Assembly (NCBI GenBank): GCA_963786495.1
Contig: CAWAZL010000002.1
Span: 1,488,001 to 1,552,000, forward strand
Length of the DNA: 64,000 bases
Direction of reading: 5' to 3'
From: JALZKA01 sp963786495
Lineage (GTDB): Bacteria > Actinomycetota > Thermoleophilia > Solirubrobacterales > 70-9
Each line of letters begins with the position of its first letter. The first letter of the stretch is position 1. The position numbers and the translations under genes are program-made. Positions 59,696-64,000 of the stretch are shown piece by piece. The notes beneath the pieces were generated by a model. That model saw only the letters and a program-made list of their open reading frames with translations. It ran no database searches and was not told the origin of the DNA.

Positions 59696-60163
59696 CTCGG
59701 GGGAACCGGCGGGGAAGGCCTCTTGGCCACCCACTGGACCTTGCCGGACTTGCAATTCGTGCCGAGGAGCTTCATCTTCAGGGTGCCCTCGGCGCGGTTG
59801 CCGTCGAGCTCCCCCCTAAGGGTGTACGTGAGACCGGTGGGCCCGCGCCGGCGGAACTGGTCCGTCTTGGTGCCGGCGAACTTGCCGTCCTGGCCGATCG
59901 GGAACTTGCCATCGAACGCGCCGCCGGTCTTGCCGTCGTCGGCTGGGTCGTCGCAGCCGTGGAACGGGACGTTCACGATGAACATGTTCTGAATCTTGCC
60001 GTTGCCCCGGCCCTTGATGTCGAAGCCGATGTAGCGATTCTGCTTGTTGTCGACCTTGCCGCCGTATTCCGGGTCTTCTTCGGGAGGCCCTCCAAAGGCG
60101 ACCGCCGGGATCGCGATGCGTTCGCAGGCGCAGAGTGCGTGACGATCAGCGTCGCTTAAGCAT
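59692..60163 (-). CDS. Hypothetical protein, N-terminal frame uncertain
   Basis: An open frame ends at 59692 and encodes EEDPEYGGKVDNKQNRYIGF, DIKGRGNGKIQNMFIVNVPF, FAGTKTDQFRRRGPTGLTYT, then a basic Pro-rich end. The protein looks like a single beta-rich extracellular domain. The only in-frame start is ATG at 59985, which would cut off the clearly coding-like upstream part. A likely true start is ATG at 60163 (MLKRR), reachable only with a one-base frame change near 60148. No family recognised. Its stop overlaps the recR stop region by 4 bp (convergent). Confidence 0.5.
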
Positions 60164-60188
60164 AGCTGGCGAGTAGTAGAGCGCTAGG

Positions 60189-62290
60189 TCAGGCCTCGCT
60201 GAGCCCAAACCTGGCGTGAAGTCGCCTGAGCGGCGCCGGCGCCCACCAGTTCCACTTGCCGAGCAGCTCCATCAGAGATGGCACCAGGAGCGCGCGGATG
60301 ATCGTCGCGTCGATGAGGACGGCGAGCGCCGTTCCCAGGCCGACCTGCTTGATGAAGATGATCTCCGAGGTCACGAATGACCCGATCGCGATGCAGAAGA
60401 GAAGCGCGGCGGCGGTGACGATCCGCCCGGTGCGTTCGAGGCCGATCGCAACCGACTCCGAGTCGGACGCGCCGCCATCCCGCGCCTCCTTGATGCGCGA
60501 GAGCAGGAACACCCCGTAGTCGGTCGAGAGCCCGAACGCGACCGCGAACAAGAGCAATGGCTGCGTCGATTCGAGACCGCCGTCGCTGGTGTAGCCAAGG
60601 AGCCCCTCGAACCGGCCGTCCTGGAAGATCAGGACGAGGATCCCGAACACCGCGCTCAGTCCGAGCAGGTTCATGATGAGCTGCTTGATCGGAAGCACTA
60701 CGGAGCCGGTCATCAGGAACAGCACAACAAGCGTCACCAGGCCGACGATCAGAAGGACCAGCGGCAGGTGCTCGGCAAGGCTGTCTTGAAGGTCGACGAA
60801 ATTCGCCGTGAACCCGGTGACGAGCGCGCTTGAGTCGGCGCTGCGCAGGTCTGCGACCAGGTCTTGGCTCCGATCCGCGAGCGGCGCATTGGTGGAGACG
60901 ACCTCGATTGCCCATGCGTTGCCTTCGAGTTGCTGAGGCGGCAGGACCTCGGCGACGCCGTCGAGTCGGCGCGCCTCGTCCGCTATCGACTTGACCTCTG
61001 ACGCGGAGCCCTCGGCATAGACCTGGACTGGCGAATCGTGGAATGGCGGGAACTCGGCGCGGAGCTCGTCGTCGACCATCCTGGCCGACGTGTCCTCCGG
61101 CAGGACCTGGGCGTCCACCGAGGTGAAGTTGATGCCGAAGAACGGGATTCCCAGAATGATCAGGAAGGTGGCGCTCGCGAACGCGATCCGGCCCGGAACG
61201 CGCATCACCAGGCGCGAGAGGCGGTACCAGAAGCCCTCGGAGGCGGGACGCGAGTCCGCCTCGGCACGGCGCTGGAGGAACTTCGGCGAGAGCGAGTTGA
61301 CCCGGTTGCCCAGAAGGGCGAGCACGGCGGGGAGGACCGTCAGGGAGATGAGGGCCGCGGCCAGCGCAACGAGCGCGCCGCCGATTCCCATCGAATAGAG
61401 GAAGCGCTGCGGGAAGATGGCCAGGGCCGCGAGGGCGCCGGCGACCGTGACCGACGAGTAGGCCACCGTGCGGCCCGCCGTCGCCATCGTGCGGCGCAAG
61501 CGCCTCCATGCCGGGGCCGCTCTTAGCGATCTCCTCGCGGTAGCGCGAGACGACGAACAGGCTGTAGTCAATCGCGAGCCCGAGGCCCAGACCGGTCACC
61601 AGGTTCAGCGCGAAGATCGAGATCGAGCCGACTTCGCTCGCGACGGTCAGGAGCAGGAAGGTCGAGACGATCGCAAGGCCTCCGATGAGGAGCGGCAGCG
61701 CGGCGGCTACCAGGCTCCTGAAGAAGAGGAACGAGAGCAGGAACAGGATGGGGAAGGCCAGGAGCTCTGCGCGTTGCAGGTCCGATTCAACGTTCTCATT
61801 GATCTGCTGCTGGGCTACCGCGTTGCCTCCGACGAGGATGTCGTCCTCGCTCTCGAACTCCCCGACGATGGCTTCGCCGGTGTCTTGAAGGGCGTCGTCC
61901 TCGGTGACCTCGAACTGGACCGCGAGGTACGTGGACTGGCCGTCCTTCGAGACGAAAGCATCGGACTTCGTCTCGGCAAAGCCGGAGATGCCTCGTACTC
62001 CCTCGACCCCGGTCACTTGCGCTCCGACCTCGGCAACGCGGTCAGCGCCTTCGGAGGTGGTGGGGTCGGCGCCCTGGATCAGGATGATCGCCTGCGCGTC
62101 GCGGTAGCCCGGCCGCCTCGAGCTTCTCCTTCGCGATGAAGGCTTCCTTGTCGGGATCGTCGGCGCCGTATGGATCGAGACGGTCGGCGACGCCGGAGCC
62201 AAGTGCGCCGGCCAGGAGGAAGAAGATTCCCGCGAAGAGCAAGACCCGCTTGGGGTGGCCGCCGGCGAGGTTTGCGAGTCGGTCGAGCAT
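60189..62290 (-). CDS. MMPL family RND transporter, two frame breaks (near 61500 and 62107)
   Basis: About 700 residues in three frames. N-terminus: ATG 62290, MLDRLANLAGGHPKRVLLFA, KLEAAG; then, after removing one base near 62107, YRDAQAIILIQGADPTTSEG, the first extracytoplasmic domain and helices with GLGLGLAIDYSLFVVSRYREE. Removing one G near 61500 gives EALRRTMATAGRTVAYSSVT and the rest, including FGLSTDYGVFLLSRIKEARD and the final cytoplasmic tail. Both Asp-Tyr relay motifs are present, as in the other MMPL protein at 50-53 kb. Start codon abuts the stop of the padR gene: one operon, probably repressed by PadR. Confidence 0.85.
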
Positions 62291-62820
62291 CTAGGTCTCC
62301 CTCTTGATCTGTTTCAGCGTGTCGTCGCACCAGCGGATTGCAAACTCGTTCAGGGCGAGCCCGTAGCCCAGGACCTCGGCAGGACCGACGCGCTCGGTGG
62401 CGCGGGCGTGTGGCTCGATCTCGCGAAGCTCCGCGAGCTTGGCGGCGTGAGCGTCGCGCTTTCCCTCGATCGCCGCGATCACCTCGTCGCGTCCTTGTGT
62501 TGCCGCGAAGAAGAGCTTCAGAAGGCCTTCGTCGCGAAGCTCGTGGACCTGCGTCGGGTCTCGAGCCAGTCGGCGCAGGACGTCGCGGCCCTCCGCGTGT
62601 GATGCGAGTAGACGGTCCGCTTTCGGCCGCCTTGTGGCTCGTCTGATCCCTCGATCAGGCCCTGCTCGGCAAGGCGCTTGAGCTCGGGATAGATCTGTCC
62701 GTAGCTCGCGGCCCAGAAGAAGCGGGTCGACTTGTCGGTGAGCGCCTTGATGTCGTAGCCCGAGCGGGGCTCGACCGCGAGCACTCCGAGAATCACGCGT
62801 CCTGTGGGGGAGAGATCCAT
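62291..62820 (-). CDS. PadR family transcriptional regulator, frame broken near 62585
   Basis: About 176 residues. N-terminal winged helix: MDLSPTGRVILGVLAVEPRS, GYDIKALTDKSTRFFWAASYGQIYPELKRLAEQGLI, GGRKRTVYS. One base is missing near 62585; beyond it the frame gives EGRDVLRRLARDPTQVHELR, DEGLLKLFFAATQGRDEVIAA and the C-terminal dimerisation helix ending LKQIKRET. This is a complete Vir-type PadR (C-terminal domain present). Its stop abuts the MMPL start; an ATATATC/GATATAT palindrome lies 13 bp before its ATG, so autorepression and control of the MMPL gene are likely. Confidence 0.85.
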
Positions 62821-62832
62821 GTATCGCAGTAG

Positions 62833-62851
62833 ATATATCAGCGCGATATAT
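62833..62851. promoter_or_regulatory. Inverted repeat ATATATC-AGCGC-GATATAT, probable PadR operator
   Basis: Perfect 7-bp arms (62833-62839, 62845-62851) with a 5-bp spacer, the most AT-rich spot in its neighbourhood. It overlaps a likely -10 region of the padR-MMPL promoter. Confidence 0.65.
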
Positions 62852-62887
62852 AGCGCTGCGTGATTCAGAGTCACACAGCGGCGGGGT

Positions 62888-63987
62888 TCAGCCGTCACGA
62901 GGCCGAGCTCGCGCTTGAGATCGAGCACTCGCTCGGCCGCTTCGGCGAGGCGTTCCGGCTCGATCTCCCCGTCCTCCACCGCCTGCTCGATGGCTTCGGC
63001 CACGCCCACGGCGTCCTCCGGCGCGCCGAACTGGACGAGGTCGGTGCCCGCGGCAATAGCTCGGACGGCTGCCTCCTCAGGCGGGAACGCGACGGCGCCT
63101 GAACCGAGGTCGTCTGAGATCGCGACGCCGTCGAAGCCGATGTCGTCGCGAAGGAGGCCGGTCGCGATGCCCTCCGTCATCGCTCCCGGGATCGCGGCGT
63201 CGAAGTCCGGATACAGGCCGAGCGAGAGCACCATCGCCGGCACGTCGTCGGCCACCGCGCGGAACGGGACCATGTCGCGGTTCGAGAGGACCTCGATCGG
63301 GGAGGAGATCGTCGCCGGGCCGTCGGCCGTGTCCTGCGAGCCGGCGCCCAGCCCGGGAAAGTGGAGCGGCGCACAAGCGATTCCCGCGTCCTCGCAGCCC
63401 TGGATCGCCTCTTCGGTGAGCACTGCCACCTGCGCGGGATCGTCGGAGAAGGCGCGCCCGGCGAGCGGGCTGTCGAGGGTCGCGACGTCAGCGACCGGAA
63501 ACAGGTTGAGGTCGAAGCCTGCGTCGGCGAGCGCCTTGGAGGTCGCCTGGGACCAGACGAGTGCGGCGTCGGGAGCGCGGGAGCGGCCGATGTCGAGCTC
63601 GCGCTCGGGGGCCGGTAGTTCCGGGAAGGAGCGGTAAATTCCGCCTTCCTGCGACGCGACGACGAGTGGCGGGATCTCGCCACCCACCTGAGCGAGCGCC
63701 TTGGCCGCCCCGATGCCGTTCTCGGACCTGACGAGGACCGCGCCAAGGCCCCCGGGCACGGCTCCCGGGTCTCCCACGAAGCCGAGCATGAGCACCTGCT
63801 GCGCCTGCTCGGCCACCGACATGCTCCTGACCAGGGGATCGTCGGAGACCTGCTCCCGCTTTTCCTTCTCCGGTTCCTTCTCGGCGACTTGCGACGCGCC
63901 TTCGTCCCTGATCACGAAGTACCAGACCGCGACCCCTGCCCCGACGAGCACGATCAGAAGGGCGACGCGCACAACGATCGCTCTCAT
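62888..63987 (-). CDS. Glycoside hydrolase family 3 N-terminal domain-like membrane/secreted protein
   Basis: About 366 residues. Signal-anchor VRVALLIVLVGAGVAVWYFVI, acidic Lys/Glu linker, then a GH3 barrel of the NagZ type: VLMLGFVGDPGAVP, NGIGAAKALAQVGGEIPPLVVASQEGG, the segment APLHFPGLGAGSQD in the place of KHFPGHG, and the nucleophile Asp in FDGVAISDDLGSGA. The Lys and second His of the usual KHFPGHG motif are missing, so activity may be altered. The literal frame has no stop and runs on into padR; a one-base change near 62888 would end it with TGA after ELGLVT. ATG 63987. Confidence 0.75.
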
Positions 63988-64000
63988 GCTGGGGACGGGC

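Noticed and set aside
62518..63987. True GH3-PadR fusion protein
   Set aside because: PadR has its own ATG, operator and downstream operon partner; the GH3 end is natural at the point where one base shift gives a stop.
1..64000. Prophage, insertion sequence or integrated element
   Set aside because: No transposase, integrase, capsid or terminase genes. The tRNA-Val gene has no duplicated 3' end or integrase beside it.

Overview
The window is 64 kb of GC-rich, gene-dense chromosome from an actinobacterium. High GC, many GTG/TTG starts, the dnaX-ybaB-recR block, DUF6458, an EttA-type ABC-F protein, an AbiEi/DUF559 protein and secreted cell-wall hydrolases fit the class Thermoleophilia (Solirubrobacterales or a relative). 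That placement is inferred from gene content; there is no rRNA to confirm it. I see no phage, insertion sequence or CRISPR array. A recurring feature is single-base reading-frame breaks inside otherwise well-formed genes: at least ten, affecting nine genes. This looks more like a draft or long-read assembly than like real gene decay.

Layout. 1-2.0 kb: end of a peptide-type ABC importer (binding protein and OppC-like permease). 2.0-9.8 kb: single-gene units, including an SDR, an AbiEi/DUF559 protein, a SRPBCC protein, a zinc MDR dehydrogenase bracketed by short palindromes, CsaA, a secreted TIM-barrel glycosidase, a PucR regulator and an acyl-lipid desaturase. 9.8-13.9 kb: a small operon (PlsC-type acyltransferase, Pro-rich peptide, unknown 412-residue protein, cupin), then a ferritin-like protein and a cupredoxin lipoprotein.

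13.9-29.5 kb is the most interesting part. A GntR regulator starts a minus-strand operon whose stop and start codons mostly overlap. It runs GntR, divergent enolase, glycerate 2-kinase, polyamine-type ABC transporter (ATPase, two tandem binding proteins, two permeases), CrtI-like FAD oxidoreductase, class III aminotransferase and an AKB-ligase-like acyltransferase. On the other strand, from the same intergenic region, run a class III PLP enzyme, a Cupin_3 protein and an exported alkaline phosphatase. Together they look like a catabolic module: import of an amino or phospho compound, deamination and oxidation, and entry to central metabolism as glycerate, 2-phosphoglycerate and PEP, and as glycine plus acetyl-CoA. 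The substrate is unknown. The enolase has Glu where the conserved catalytic His is expected.

29.7-36.3 kb: EttA, a membrane FKBP, a VOC protein divergent from an HxlR regulator with a perfect 10-bp inverted-repeat operator, a DrrAB-type exporter, and a lone circularly permuted ATP-grasp protein. 36.6-46.9 kb: a three-domain cell-wall protein (SLT, inactive LytM, LAS peptidase), a class C beta-lactamase-like lipoprotein, an aldo/keto reductase, two class V PLP enzymes, a secreted seven-repeat RCC1 propeller, PhzF, a DDAH-like hydrolase, a sigma-factor remnant and two tiny membrane proteins. 46.9-64 kb: tRNA-Val, a large secreted dipeptidase-like protein, an I36 inhibitor, an MMPL transporter, an SDR, SRP RNA, an M19 dipeptidase, two further LAS-motif proteins, dnaX-ybaB-recR, a second MMPL transporter with its PadR regulator, and a GH3 protein.
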